From the NCBI RefSeq assembly GCF_008710095.1, contig NZ_VYKJ01000016.1, positions 36,277 to 100,276 on the forward strand: a stretch of 64,000 nt of DNA, given 5' to 3'. Under the pieces are notes generated by a model. The model saw only the letters and a list, made by a program, of their open reading frames with translations, did no database searches and was not told where the DNA came from. Shown one piece after another: positions 47,088-56,548 of the stretch. A program made the translations under genes and the position numbers. Origin of the DNA: Affinibrenneria salicis (GTDB lineage: Bacteria; Pseudomonadota; Gammaproteobacteria; Enterobacterales; Enterobacteriaceae). The first letter of the stretch is position 1. Every line of letters starts with the position of its first letter.

Positions 47088-47378
47088 ATAACCCCCTTAT
47101 CGCATCGGGATTCGGATTTGACTGGCGACCACCCCGAAAATGGCCATCCAGCGGCGGGATAATCCCGCCAAAACGTGTCGAAAGTCGTCTACCCTCAGGC
47201 AAGCTCAGGCCAGTCGGAAAACGGCCACAAAGGACCATAAAGAACAAGATAGGGCGTTAACCTTCCGCATGCTTTGCTGTGCCGGTCACGGGATGGGCTG
47301 ACAGAGACAAGTTCGCCGCGCGGCGCAAGCCAACGCCCTGTGTCTCCGTCAGACGCCGTGGTTACGCCCGTCGGTCCG

Positions 47379-48176
47379 TCATAGCGCAGGCGCCCTGAAT
47401 CGCAGCAGGGCGGCGCCGTCGAACGGATCGACCAGATAGTGGGCATGAACGCCGAATGTGCTGAGCAGCAGTTGCGGCGTCAGAACTTCGCGCGGTGGCC
47501 CCAGCGCGATCAGCCGTCCCCGATCCAGCACCGCCAAACGATCGCACAGCAGGGCATGGTTGAGATCGTGCAGGGCCACCAGCGTGGTGACCGGTAAGTG
47601 GCGTACCAGCGCCAGAATGGCCAGTTGATGCTGAATATCCAGATGATTGCCCGGCTCATCCAGCAGCAAAATTTGTGGACGTTGGGCCAGCGCCTTGGCC
47701 AGATGCACCCGCTGGCGCTCGCCTCCCGACAGGCTGTGCCAGCGCCGGGCGCTAAGGTGGGCGGCGCCGACATCATGCAGCGCCTGGCGCACGATGGCCT
47801 CCTCTTGCGCGGACCAAGGGCTCAGCGCCGACAACCATGGCGTGCGGCCCAGCGCAACGACGTCAAAGACGCTGATGACGTCCTCGGTGTCAGCCTGTTG
47901 TTCGACCATGGCAATCTGGCGGGCGCGGCTCCAGCGTGGCCAATCCCGCAGGTCTTTGTCTCCGAGCTGGACGGTTCCGCTGTCAGGTTTTCGCAAACCG
48001 CTCAGCAGCTTGAGCAAGGTGGATTTACCCGAACCGTTGGGGCCGACGATGCCGAACGTTTCTTCATGGCGTACCGCCAGCGCGATATCCTGCAACAACA
48101 CATTGCCACCTTGTTGGTAACTCAGATTGGCGCAGCTGAGCACAACCGGTTGAGGTGGCGAGGGGACGGCGGTCAT
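47379..48176 (-). CDS. ABC transporter ATPase, FecE/BtuD type
   Basis: A 265-residue ATPase. Walker A GPNGSGKST (45-53), signature SLSGGERQRV, Walker B ILLLDEPGNHLD and the switch His in LVALHDLNHAL are all present. Its type energises importers for siderophores, heme, vitamin B12 or cobalamin precursors. The ATG overlaps the permease stop by four bases. It is the third gene of the embedded importer and is followed by the nitrile hydratase genes. Confidence 0.9.
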   Translation of the reverse strand: MTAVPSPPQPVVLSCANLSYQQGGNVLLQDIALAVRHEETFGIVGPNGSGKSTLLKLLSGLRKPDSGTVQLGDKDLRDWPRWSRARQIAMVEQQADTEDVISVFDVVALGRTPWLSALSPWSAQEEAIVRQALHDVGAAHLSARRWHSLSGGERQRVHLAKALAQRPQILLLDEPGNHLDIQHQLAILALVRHLPVTTLVALHDLNHALLCDRLAVLDRGRLIALGPPREVLTPQLLLSTFGVHAHYLVDPFDGAALLRFRAPAL

Positions 48177-49189
48177 CGCATTCTCCTTCTATCGAGCAAG
48201 ATCAGGGCAAATACCGGCGCGCCGACCAGTGCGGTGATCACCCCGACGGGGATCACCTGTCCGACTATCAGCGTGCGGGAAAGGATGTCGGCCGCGATCA
48301 GAAACAGTGCGCCGCTTAGTGCGCTTAATGGCAACAGATGGGCATGCCGGGTGCCGGACAGCAGACGAACGGCGTGGGGAATGACGAGCCCGACGAAACC
48401 GATGGAGCCGACGATCGACACCATAATGGCGGTCACCAGCGCTGCGCTGCTGATCAACAGCAGCTGTATCCGCCGGACGGGGATGCCTAGCCCCGCGGCC
48501 GAATCAACGCCGAAGGTGAATGCATCCAACGCCCTGCGATGCCACAAACAAACGATTAGCCCCAGCAAGGATATCGGGACCGCCAGCCAGACCGAAGACC
48601 AGCGAACGCCGCTGAGGCTGCCCAGCATCCAGAACATAATGCCGCGCGCCTGTTCAGAGTTGGCCGACTTGGTGATTAAAAATGCGGTCAGCGCATTGAA
48701 CAGTTGCGAGCCGGCGATACCCGCCAGAATGATTTGCGTCGCCGGGGCCGAGGCGCCGCCGGCCCGGGCCAGCAGAGTGACGAGCGCAAAGGCGGTGATG
48801 GCGCCCACAAAGGCCCCGCCGGAGAGGGTGAGCACGCCGGCGCCCAATCCGAATAATGCGACCAGCACCGCGCCGGTCGACGCGCCGGCGGAGATGCCGA
48901 GCAGATAGGGGTCGGCCAGCGGATTGCGCAGGAGCGATTGCAGTATCACGCCGCAGGTCGCCAGGCCCGCGCCGCAGGCCCCGGCGACCAGGGCGCGGGG
49001 CAGGCGGTAATTCCAGATAATCCCTTCGTCGATGGGATCCAGTATGTAGCCCGCCGACCCCAGTTTATTGACTATCGCCTGTACGACGACGGTGAGCTTT
49101 ATCGATGTTTCGCCGATGGCGACGCCCAGTAATATCGCGGCGATAAGCGCCAGGCAGGCGATAAGACTGACCATCCATTTTCTGGTCAT
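48173..49189 (-). CDS. FecCD-family ABC permease
   Basis: A 338-residue inner-membrane permease with about nine to ten hydrophobic segments. RALVAGACGAGLATCGVILQSLLRNPLADPYLLGISAGAS is the classic FecCD/BtuC signature region, and GFVGLVIPHAVRLLSGTRHAHLLPLSAL lies near the coupling loop. It forms a homodimer in the importer. It overlaps the binding-protein gene by four bases upstream and the ATPase gene by four downstream, so all three are translationally coupled. The cargo is not set by sequence; see the binding protein. Confidence 0.9.
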   Translation of the reverse strand: MTRKWMVSLIACLALIAAILLGVAIGETSIKLTVVVQAIVNKLGSAGYILDPIDEGIIWNYRLPRALVAGACGAGLATCGVILQSLLRNPLADPYLLGISAGASTGAVLVALFGLGAGVLTLSGGAFVGAITAFALVTLLARAGGASAPATQIILAGIAGSQLFNALTAFLITKSANSEQARGIMFWMLGSLSGVRWSSVWLAVPISLLGLIVCLWHRRALDAFTFGVDSAAGLGIPVRRIQLLLISSAALVTAIMVSIVGSIGFVGLVIPHAVRLLSGTRHAHLLPLSALSGALFLIAADILSRTLIVGQVIPVGVITALVGAPVFALILLDRRRMR

Positions 49190-50280
49190 TTGGGCAAATC
49201 CGCGTTTTTGGCGATGGCGGAAGCGATCGTTTCCAGGCCGCCGAACATTCTCAGGCTGGCATGCATCGCTTCGGCGTCCAGGATAATGATGCGGTTATTC
49301 TTGACCGCCGCCATGTTGCGAGTGACCGGATCGTGTTGCAGAAACGCCAGTTTTTTCTGGTGGTCATCGGCCGGGAAACGACGGCGATCCATCCGGGCAA
49401 TGATGATAAACGTCGGGTTGGCCTTGGCGATGGTTTCCCAGCCGACAGCCGGCCACTCTTCGTCAGACTCGACGATGTTGTGTACGCCCAGCGTGTTGAG
49501 CATGAAGTCAGGCACGCCTTTGCGGCCCGCGACAAACGGATCGCTCTTGAGATCGCTGCTGGAAAACCAGAAAAGCGCGCTGGTGTGGGAGAGATCCTGC
49601 CGCTGCGTCATGGCTCTGGCTTTGGCCAGTCTGGCCTGCAGCTCGTCATTCAGTTGTTGACCGCGCGGCTGCACATCGAAAATCGCCGCCAATTGGCTGA
49701 TGCTTTTATACAGACTCTCAATGCGGAAGGTTTCCTGGCGCGTGCCGTCGGCGCCTATCAAATTATTTTTACCTTCGCAATCGGCGGGCATCACGTAGGT
49801 GGGAATATTTAACTCGTCAAATTGCTGACGGCTGCCCACCACGCCTTGCGGGCCAACCATCATTTCAAACTGTGAGACCACCAACTGCGGCCGTTTGCTT
49901 ATGACGGTCTCAAATCCCGGCGCGTTATCGGCCAGCCGCTCAACCTTGGCGTTCTGCGCCTGGTATTGCGGCAGCACGTTGTTAAACCACAGCGACGTTC
50001 CCACTAATTTGTCGCCCAGTCCCAGGGCATACAACATCTCGCTTCCCGTCTGGCCAATGGTCACCACTTTTGTGGGCGCGCGCTGAAAGGTCAGCGTGCT
50101 GCCGCAGTTCTGCAACGTCAGCGGAAACTGGGTGGCTGTGGCCTGTGCGCCGCACGACGCCATCGCGCAGGCCAGCAGCAGCGACCGCCGGTAGCGGCCC
50201 CGCACGGGATGCCGGCGGCGGGTGAAATGGGGGAAGGAGAAGGGCAATGCATGGAAAAGCGAAGAAAATTTATGCGGCAT
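49186..50280 (-). CDS. Periplasmic substrate-binding protein of FecB/BtuF type
   Basis: A 364-residue binding protein. An unusually long N-terminal stretch with many Arg (HFTRRRHPVRGRYRRS) comes before the signal core LLLACAMASCGAQATA. The mature part is the two-lobe helical-hinge type (RAPTKVVTIGQTGSEMLYALGLGDKLVG, GFETVISKRPQLVVSQ, DRRRFPADDHQKKLAFLQHDPVTRNMAAVKNNRIIILDA). TGGAGA precedes the ATG. It probably binds a metal chelate, heme or corrinoid. Its place between the amidase and nitrile hydratase genes suggests supply of a cofactor, cobalt or heme, but an organic substrate is not excluded. Confidence 0.85.
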   Translation of the reverse strand: MPHKFSSLFHALPFSFPHFTRRRHPVRGRYRRSLLLACAMASCGAQATATQFPLTLQNCGSTLTFQRAPTKVVTIGQTGSEMLYALGLGDKLVGTSLWFNNVLPQYQAQNAKVERLADNAPGFETVISKRPQLVVSQFEMMVGPQGVVGSRQQFDELNIPTYVMPADCEGKNNLIGADGTRQETFRIESLYKSISQLAAIFDVQPRGQQLNDELQARLAKARAMTQRQDLSHTSALFWFSSSDLKSDPFVAGRKGVPDFMLNTLGVHNIVESDEEWPAVGWETIAKANPTFIIIARMDRRRFPADDHQKKLAFLQHDPVTRNMAAVKNNRIIILDAEAMHASLRMFGGLETIASAIAKNADLPK

Positions 50281-50447
50281 GATATCTCCATAGCGTCAGT
50301 GCTTGTGTGTAACCCGCGGCAGGTGCAGTAGGGATCCGGGCATACGCATTTGCTACCCGGCCGTGCGAAAGGCGCCGCGCGGTCGGGTCGCTGAATTCGG
50401 CGTGGCATGGATGGCAGAATCAACCCCGTCGTCCATGCTACCGCGTT

Positions 50448-51962
50448 TTAGAACTTGCGCCAGTCTCCCGCCGCTTCAAACGCCGACGCTGCCTGGTAAA
50501 GCGTACCTTCGCCATAGTGACGACCAATCAGCATGAGCCCCACCGGCAAACCATCGACCAGCCCACAGGGAACAGAGAAGGCCGGATGACCGGTAATGTC
50601 CTGTGCCGCGGTATTGCCGAGCATTTCAAATGCCCGCGATATGTATTGAGTAACGGAACAGTCTTTCTCAGGCAGAGGTTGCGCGGTGATAGGAACGGTC
50701 GGCATCACCAACACATTATAGTTTGCCAGCTCGCGGTCATAACCCGCACGGGCTCTGCGTGCGATGTTCTGTGCCTTGGCATAGTAGCGGCCGTTGTAGC
50801 GCTCCAGTCCGTACTGTCCGACGAACATACAGATTTTGAGCGAAGCGGACAGCGCTTCGGCCTGGGAACGCCATTGCGCCTGTTTATCCAGCAGCGCCAC
50901 GTCATACTGACCTTTCCAGTTAAACCCCATGCCGTTCCCGTGCATCATCTGCATGGTCAGCCCTTCGCAGCCGATCGGCGTCCAGAGCGCGCCCGCCAGT
51001 GTATGTTCAGGGAGCGATATTTCGTCGACCGTGGCACCCAGACGTTCAAAACGAGCAATGGCTTCTCGGACTTTGTCCGCGACGCGCGGATCCTGATTGG
51101 CGAGCTGGAACCCTTCGGTCACAATACCGATCTTCAGGCCGTCCACGCCGCGGTTCAGAAACTCGGTATAGGATTGCACCGCGGGCGCATACTGACGCGG
51201 ATCCAACCCGTCGGCGCCGGCGATCGCTTCCAGCATCAATGCGTTATCGCGGACATTGGCGGTAATCGGGCCGGCATGATCCACTGTGGCCTCGATCGGC
51301 ATAATACCGGTATAAGGCACCAAACCATGGGTGGGTTTCATGCCATAAGTGCCGCAGAATGCCGACGGGATGCGAATGGAACCGCCCTGATCGCACCCTA
51401 TGGCCATGTCGACCTCACCCGAGGCCACCAGCGCGGCGCTGCCGGAGGAGGAGCCGCCGGCGGCGTAGCCGTGACGGTTGGGGTTGTGCACCGGCGCCGG
51501 ATGGGAAGTATGGCTGCCGCCGGAAAGACAAAAGTGCTCGCAGGTGGCTTTACCGCTGATCGTGGCGCCGGCATCCAGAAGACGGGTGACGACGGTGGCG
51601 TCATAAGAAGGCACGAACCCCTCAAGCGTGGTGGAGCCATTCATCATCGGTACGCCGGCCAGGGAAACGTTATCCTTGAGCGCGACGGTGCGGCCAGCCA
51701 GCTTGCCGGCGCCGGCGCCTTTCACTTCGGTTTTGTAGTACCAGGCATTCAGCGGGTTTTCTGCACCCTCGGGGCGATAACCGGCCTCGCGCGGGTAACG
51801 CGTCTCGGGGATATCATCAGGCAATTCGTCAACCAGGTCATAGGCGTCGAAATTGGCTTGCATCAGCGCCAGGTATTCACTCGCCAGTTCCGGCGTCAGT
51901 TGGATGTGCAGGCGGTCGGCGATCTCTTGCAGTTGTTCGGGCGTGGGGCGTTCAATAGCCAT
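50448..51962 (-). CDS. Amidase signature-family amidase linked to nitrile hydratase
   Basis: A 504-residue enzyme that hydrolyses an amide to an acid and ammonia. The start [18 protein letters not shown] at 51962 has AAGGAA six bases upstream. The triad is Lys96 (VALKDNV), the cis-Ser Ser171 (GGSSSGS) and the nucleophile Ser195 (DQGGSIRIP), the same numbers as known for the Rhodococcus enantioselective amidase that accompanies nitrile hydratase. It is 77 bases after the aldoxime dehydratase gene and 167 before the importer. It completes the path by turning the amide into the carboxylic acid. Confidence 0.92.
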   Translation of the reverse strand: MAIERPTPEQLQEIADRLHIQLTPELASEYLALMQANFDAYDLVDELPDDIPETRYPREAGYRPEGAENPLNAWYYKTEVKGAGAGKLAGRTVALKDNVSLAGVPMMNGSTTLEGFVPSYDATVVTRLLDAGATISGKATCEHFCLSGGSHTSHPAPVHNPNRHGYAAGGSSSGSAALVASGEVDMAIGCDQGGSIRIPSAFCGTYGMKPTHGLVPYTGIMPIEATVDHAGPITANVRDNALMLEAIAGADGLDPRQYAPAVQSYTEFLNRGVDGLKIGIVTEGFQLANQDPRVADKVREAIARFERLGATVDEISLPEHTLAGALWTPIGCEGLTMQMMHGNGMGFNWKGQYDVALLDKQAQWRSQAEALSASLKICMFVGQYGLERYNGRYYAKAQNIARRARAGYDRELANYNVLVMPTVPITAQPLPEKDCSVTQYISRAFEMLGNTAAQDITGHPAFSVPCGLVDGLPVGLMLIGRHYGEGTLYQAASAFEAAGDWRKF

Positions 51963-52039
51963 GTTATTTCCTTCATGAATGCGGCGCTTCATCAATAGTT
52001 CGACGAATCCGCCCTAGGGGTAGATTGAAAAAGGGGTGA

Positions 52040-53092
52040 TCAGTTCTCAGATTGCGCATCGCGCATCATCCCGGTTTGTGCATGACAGTTGATGTATTCG
52101 AACATTTGGTGGCGCGCATCGGAGACGGAAACTTCGTGATAGAGCCGTAGTTTTTGCAGTCCGGTGACGACGCGGAAAAATGTGGTGAATATGCGCAGGT
52201 GGGTAGGGTGGGATTCCGCCCATCGCTCCAGCTTGTCGAGCGAGCGCCAGTAGCCGATATCGTAGGCGATATCCAGCAGATTGCCGTCCAGATCGATGTT
52301 GCGCACGAAACGGTTGCTGTAGCAGCCCAGCGCCTGACCCTCGTCGCGAAGAAAATCCATGCCGTCCTGCAGGGGGGGCAGCATCTGCTTAAAGTACAGC
52401 TCGCGTTCTTCTTCTCCGGCGTCGACCCAGTCCTGTCCGGAACGGATCAGCGCGATATTGTCATGGCCCTGCACCACAACGCGGCCGCCTTTGGCGGGAT
52501 CGCCGGACAGGAGGCGCAACTCGCTCGAAGGTTGCAGCCAGTCGGTTTGCGAGAGCGGGATACGATCGCGCACCGAGCCCCAATAGCCGTGCTCCTGCAC
52601 TTCGTCGCTGATGTTATCCATGATGGCGCCGACGCCTGGCAGATCTTCTTTGAATGCATACAGGGTTTCGAACTGGTCGGCGCGCGGGGCGATGATCTCG
52701 CGGAAATAGCCCAGCCCTTCGTTCAGCCGTGCGTCATCGGCCCACCAGTCGGCGATCGACGGCGAACGCAGCCAGCGGCAGTATGCCGCCGGATCGCGCC
52801 AGTAGCCGACGACGATGAAATTGCCATAGCCCTGAGCGTCGACATGGTAGGTCATATCGTGATTCCCCGGGCCGTCGTCGACGCTAAAACTTGAGACGAT
52901 GTGGCGCATGGCCTTCAGGGCCGCATCACGCTGCTCTTCAAGGAACTGCACGCCGAGATAGGCCATGACCACCTGTGTGAGGCTTTCATCGGCACGGCCC
53001 GCGAACATGGGAAACGGCGGCTGATAGTCATCATGAACACGGCGGGACAGTGTCCGGGGGCATTTCAAATGTTTGTCGATTGCGGATTCCAT
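52040..53092 (-). CDS. oxd: Heme aldoxime dehydratase (phenylacetaldoxime dehydratase family)
   Basis: A 350-residue heme enzyme that removes water from aldoximes to give nitriles. The family start MESAIDKHLKCPRTLSRR is clear. His298 in ESHPTHLRIF fits the heme-binding His, His319 in LRLYHEV fits the distal catalytic His, and Ser218 fits the substrate-binding Ser of the Rhodococcus enzyme (numbers shifted by one). It acts in the cytosol before nitrile hydratase and amidase. AGGAGC precedes the start. The 267-base gap upstream to the transporter gene (53,093-53,359) has no gene and may hold a promoter. Confidence 0.93.
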   Translation of the reverse strand: MESAIDKHLKCPRTLSRRVHDDYQPPFPMFAGRADESLTQVVMAYLGVQFLEEQRDAALKAMRHIVSSFSVDDGPGNHDMTYHVDAQGYGNFIVVGYWRDPAAYCRWLRSPSIADWWADDARLNEGLGYFREIIAPRADQFETLYAFKEDLPGVGAIMDNISDEVQEHGYWGSVRDRIPLSQTDWLQPSSELRLLSGDPAKGGRVVVQGHDNIALIRSGQDWVDAGEEERELYFKQMLPPLQDGMDFLRDEGQALGCYSNRFVRNIDLDGNLLDIAYDIGYWRSLDKLERWAESHPTHLRIFTTFFRVVTGLQKLRLYHEVSVSDARHQMFEYINCHAQTGMMRDAQSEN

Positions 53093-53359
53093 AAGGGCTC
53101 CTGATTGATGTTCAATAGTCAGCTTACCGAAGAGAGCGGACAGGTATGACCGGTCGCCGCCGGCGCACGCGGCCGCTCCCCGACCTGGTTAATACTATGT
53201 AGGCAGACGATTCGGGATGCTTGTTTCACCGGGACATCTGTTTTGCTAAAAAGGACAACCGTACCCCGATTCGTTGTTCGGGAGGGCATTACCCTGGTGT
53301 AACGCGACTGTGTACGGTACTTGGAATTGAACGTTCCGGGTCCGTCGACCCGGTAGAGA

Positions 53360-54259
53360 TTAAAACAGTTTCATAATACGCAGCGTGGTGCTGAAATCGG
53401 TCTGGAACCCGCCGTCTACGCTGATGTCGCGCTGAACCAGCCACTGCACCTGCAAATCGGGCCGCACAAATTTCGCCGTTTGCAAACGCACCTGCTGTGA
53501 GCGTGTGGCGGCGCCGTTCGCTGAACCGTCCAGATATTGGGTACCGCCCCAGTTTTTGGCGTAACCGACGGCGAAGGTCCAGGTTTTGTCCTGAGGAGGA
53601 ATATAGGACAGCCATAATTGCGCCTGATAGCTGTTGTCCTGTGAAAGCGTGCCGTCACCCCGGCTGACGGCGTCGTCATTGTCGCCATACCAGGTGGTAT
53701 CGAATGATGCCTGTGCGATAAAGTTATCGCCAAGCCGCTGGGTTCCGCCCACCTGAAAATCAAACTTCCAGCGGTTTTCGCCTATGTTCAGCGTCTCCCC
53801 GGCATCGTAATTGCCCATAGGGAGATAGAGATAAGGCACAATGGCGAAAGTGGTTCCGGAAGTTGAATTATTGATCAGCCAAAGGGGCGCGGTGAGGATC
53901 GGATCGCCCAGCCCTGATGTTGAACTCAGTTCCGTGCCGGCCAGCTTGCCATCATAGAGTCGTCCATAGGGTAATAATACTTGGGGCGCCAGGGTAAATC
54001 CGCCGACGTCCATATAATGGACATAACGGAAAATACCAATCATTGAATTCAGCCGAGTATCATCTTTAATATAATTGCCGCCGACGGGTTTATAAGTGTC
54101 GCGATGGGCATAGGTGAAATAGGAAAGAAAAGCGTCGGTGCCCACTGGTGCAGGAACTAAATCCAGCGAATCCAAATCCACCGCCTGGGCGGATTGAAAA
54201 AATAAGATTGCAGCCAAAGGAATAACATACCGTCGGCGCCAGCGAGTAGATCGCATCAT
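53360..54259 (-). CDS. Outer-membrane transporter of Phenol_MetA_deg/SphA-like family
   Basis: A 299-residue protein read from ATG 54259, where AGGAGGT lies nine bases upstream; a longer frame to 54337 exists. A signal peptide (RRRYVIPLAAILFFQSAQA) precedes VDLDSLDLVPAPVGTDAFL. The mature chain has alternating beta-strand patterns and ends in aromatic RIMKLF, like the barrel proteins often seen in aromatic degradation loci (Phenol_MetA_deg). It probably lets a hydrophobic substrate such as an aldoxime cross the outer membrane. The gene lies between the AraC regulator and the aldoxime dehydratase, so it should be part of the same regulon. Confidence 0.8.
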   Translation of the reverse strand: MMRSTRWRRRYVIPLAAILFFQSAQAVDLDSLDLVPAPVGTDAFLSYFTYAHRDTYKPVGGNYIKDDTRLNSMIGIFRYVHYMDVGGFTLAPQVLLPYGRLYDGKLAGTELSSTSGLGDPILTAPLWLINNSTSGTTFAIVPYLYLPMGNYDAGETLNIGENRWKFDFQVGGTQRLGDNFIAQASFDTTWYGDNDDAVSRGDGTLSQDNSYQAQLWLSYIPPQDKTWTFAVGYAKNWGGTQYLDGSANGAATRSQQVRLQTAKFVRPDLQVQWLVQRDISVDGGFQTDFSTTLRIMKLF

Positions 54260-54626
54260 CGCGCTGAGACCTCCTCTTTTCATCGTCTCAGGATCGCGGT
54301 TAGGATATTGCAAACGATTACCTTTGACTGATTTCATGATTAACCCCCACGTTTAAAACGAAATAATGACTGCGGCCTGTTAGTGATTTCAGACCATAAG
54401 ATGTGGTTATTTCTTTCGTCTTGCCTGCCTGTAGATGAAGGCACCGACGCCATCAATGGCGGAGTAGAAAATTGATTCCGCTCCTGATTGACACTTTTAA
54501 CCCGAGAGTGCTATTACCGCCATGGCTCAAATGGACAAGGGATGTACTCAAAAGGACAGTTTGCCCAGGGGGAAGAAATCCGGTGAAAAAGATCGTATAT
54601 CTCGTTGAGTTTCGCGTAGGCGGAAT
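54260..54626. promoter_or_regulatory. Upstream region of the aldoxime cluster
   Basis: About 370 bases between the AraC terminator and the transporter start. It is the best place for the main, AraC-controlled promoter of the aldoxime cluster. No perfect direct repeats were picked out by eye. Confidence 0.4.
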
Positions 54627-54661
54627 AAAAAAAACGACAGCGCCTGTACAGGTCGCTGTCG
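54627..54661 (-). terminator. Rho-independent terminator of the araC-type gene
   Basis: On the minus strand an 8-base stem (CGACAGCG/CGCTGTCG) extends with an inner CCTGTACAGG palindrome and is followed by eight Ts. It starts 22 bases past the AraC-type stop and separates the regulator from the catabolic genes. Confidence 0.88.
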
Positions 54662-54683
54662 CTCAGAGGCGGGGCGATAAGAC

Positions 54684-55628
54684 TCAGGACTGGACGATTT
54701 CCTGTTTCAACAATGAACTTGGCGCATAACCGAATGCTTGGCGGAACGCCCGGCTGAAGTGGGAGAGATCCTTGAAACCGTACTCCATGGCTATCTGAGA
54801 TACGCTGCGCGCGCGTTTATCCTGCAGCGCATGGCGACAGGCCAATAGCCGTTCTTGCCATACCATGGCCATGGGCGTTTTTTGCCGGGCGGAGAACGCC
54901 CGCACCACGGTGCGGGGGGATACGTAGTGCGCTTTCGCGATCATATCCAACGACAGAGCGTCATCCTGTAAATGGTCGCGGATATATTGCACGATTTTTT
55001 CATACAGGTTGTAATAGCGGTCGCTCGCGTTATCGTTATCCGCGACTTGCAGACTAAAGACCAACATGTCCAACATCATGTCGAAATACCTGATAGCCAT
55101 GTCGTCATGGGTCATCAGAAGGGAATTTGAACTGGCTTGCAACAGCATCTCCCGCAGCGGCGTCATGCCTGGCCGGCTGGCATCCAGCGAGATGGCGGTG
55201 AATTTCTCTACGTTAGGGATGCGCCGCATTAACAACGGGCGGGGAATACGCAAGATATGCAGCGCTTGCGAGTCGATGTTGAAAGTGAATTCTTTGGCTG
55301 AATCATACAGTACCATACTGCCCGCTGGCAGTACGGCCTGCCGGCCACTTTGTTCGAACCAAGCCTGCCCCCGCTGCACCAGTCCAAGCCAAAGATCGTC
55401 ATTGGGGCCGCTACGTAGCTCTTGTGCCCCCCGTTTCCAGTGATGTGCCGGTGCATTGAGCGTAGCAAGCGAAAGGGACTTGATTGCCCGGAATTGCATG
55501 TATGCCAGAAAGCCGCTCTTGGATACCGGCCGATTCGTTGCCTTGAGGCAATGACGACAAACGACCTCTGTCCAGTATTCAAAACGCTGCTTGTCAGCCA
55601 TGTTCTCAGTTGAATACACGATGGACAT
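54684..55628 (-). CDS. AraC family regulator of the aldoxime/nitrile cluster
   Basis: A 314-residue regulator. The start MSIVYSTENMADKQRFEYW at 55628 has GGAGGA seven bases upstream. The N-terminal half is the AraC_binding_2-like sensor (RSGPNDDLWLGLVQRGQAWFEQSGRQAVLPAGSMVLYDS), and the C-terminal 100 residues hold two helix-turn-helices (LSLDMIAKAHYVSPRTVVRAFSARQKTPMAMVWQERLL and SQIAMEYGFKDLSHFSRAFRQAFGYAPSSLL). AraC-type activators of this plan (OxdR, NitR) switch on aldoxime and nitrile genes in other bacteria. It is the promoter-distal end of the cluster and is transcribed toward the catabolic genes. Confidence 0.9.
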   Translation of the reverse strand: MSIVYSTENMADKQRFEYWTEVVCRHCLKATNRPVSKSGFLAYMQFRAIKSLSLATLNAPAHHWKRGAQELRSGPNDDLWLGLVQRGQAWFEQSGRQAVLPAGSMVLYDSAKEFTFNIDSQALHILRIPRPLLMRRIPNVEKFTAISLDASRPGMTPLREMLLQASSNSLLMTHDDMAIRYFDMMLDMLVFSLQVADNDNASDRYYNLYEKIVQYIRDHLQDDALSLDMIAKAHYVSPRTVVRAFSARQKTPMAMVWQERLLACRHALQDKRARSVSQIAMEYGFKDLSHFSRAFRQAFGYAPSSLLKQEIVQS

Positions 55629-56184
55629 ATTCTGTCCTCCACAACACTTTTTGAGAAATGGTGTGTACACCGCTATCAGCGTACGCTTTCATATAGCATG
55701 GTATAAGCAAAAACTACGCCAATTATTCTGTTTCTGATGGGTAGATGTAATGTGTTAAAAAAACAATTAATTATGTAAGTTTGGTGTGTATGAATTCGGA
55801 TTATGTGCGGATTGCCACAAATTTTATAATGTTTATTGTAGTGCAACTGCACTAAATTGCTGTGCAACGTTGGTAGCTATCGGCGGGAATTGACTAACAT
55901 CCCGATAACTATTTCATAGTAACGGGTAGTGCAATAATAACGGTAGGTAAAAAATATTAATTTTGTATTTTATGTATGATTATATTTTGTTTTTTTGTAT
56001 TTGTTGGGGGATTGTGCTGGTTTTTGACTGTCCGATAGTTTGGTATCCGACCGGTAGATAAGCAGATGAGAAGCTATCCTTGCTTGCAGAACATTTTCAA
56101 AATGACCTACAATATGGCCTACAGCGATTATGAATGGTAATGAGTTTTGTTACTTATCATATATATAGATGATAAGGTCGATTT
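55629..56184. other. A/T-rich island end with integrase arm-like repeats
   Basis: About 550 A/T-rich bases without a gene. Near the right end are AATGACCTAC (56101-56110) and AATATGGCCTAC (56111-56122), close to the AATGGCCYAC repeats seen next to tRNA-Asp at 62,011-62,032. They look like arm-type binding sites of a tyrosine integrase near an attachment site. Confidence 0.6.
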
Positions 56185-56201
56185 CCGTCCGTTCCGCCAC
56201 T
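56185..56201 (+). other. Putative attR: 17-base copy of the tRNA-Asp 3' end
   Basis: CCGTCCGTTCCGCCACT is identical to the 3' end of the intact tRNA-Asp at 61,875-61,891. The bases to the left do not match a tRNA, and the bases to the right are the rrn-tRNA-type terminator. It is the expected right junction of an island inserted into another tRNA-Asp gene (aspU position). Confidence 0.8.
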
Positions 56202-56205
56202 AAAT

Positions 56206-56237
56206 AAAAAGCCCTGAGCTGTTGCTCAGGGCTTTTT
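56206..56237 (+). terminator. Strong terminator after the attR copy (rrn-aspU type)
   Basis: AAAAAGCCCTGAGC and GCTCAGGGCTTTTT pair perfectly over 14 bases with a TGTT loop. It would originally end the rRNA-tRNA-Asp transcript. The following 311 bases (56,238-56,548) show no gene that I can support. Confidence 0.9.
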
Positions 56238-56548
56238 GCTTACTTATTTATTCCCTCCTGTGTTAATGTATTTTCTCTGCAGTCCGGTTTCGGTGCATAG
56301 AAAGTCAGCCATAATGTTCCTGTGAAAAAATCGTATCTGACCCAGGCCAGATCACCTGGCGCTATCTTCTTTATTGCCATGCTGAAACGGAATCGCGTGC
56401 AGGAAGCATGGTTTTACCAGGGAACCGGTGTCCATAGCACATTGTCTCCAGGGACATGTATGTCGCCGTGCTCCTCTGTGTTAAACATGGCGGTATACGG
56501 ATCATTGATTCCGGGAAAAGAATTAAGTAGCGACAAACAGGCGAGAAC

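Noticed and set aside
47598..48908. 436-codon plus-strand frame opposite the ABC importer genes
   Set aside because: Antisense of the ATPase and permease genes, low-complexity composition.
50517..51998. 493-codon plus-strand frame opposite the amidase gene
   Set aside because: It is the antisense shadow of a clear amidase with an intact catalytic triad, and has no family likeness.
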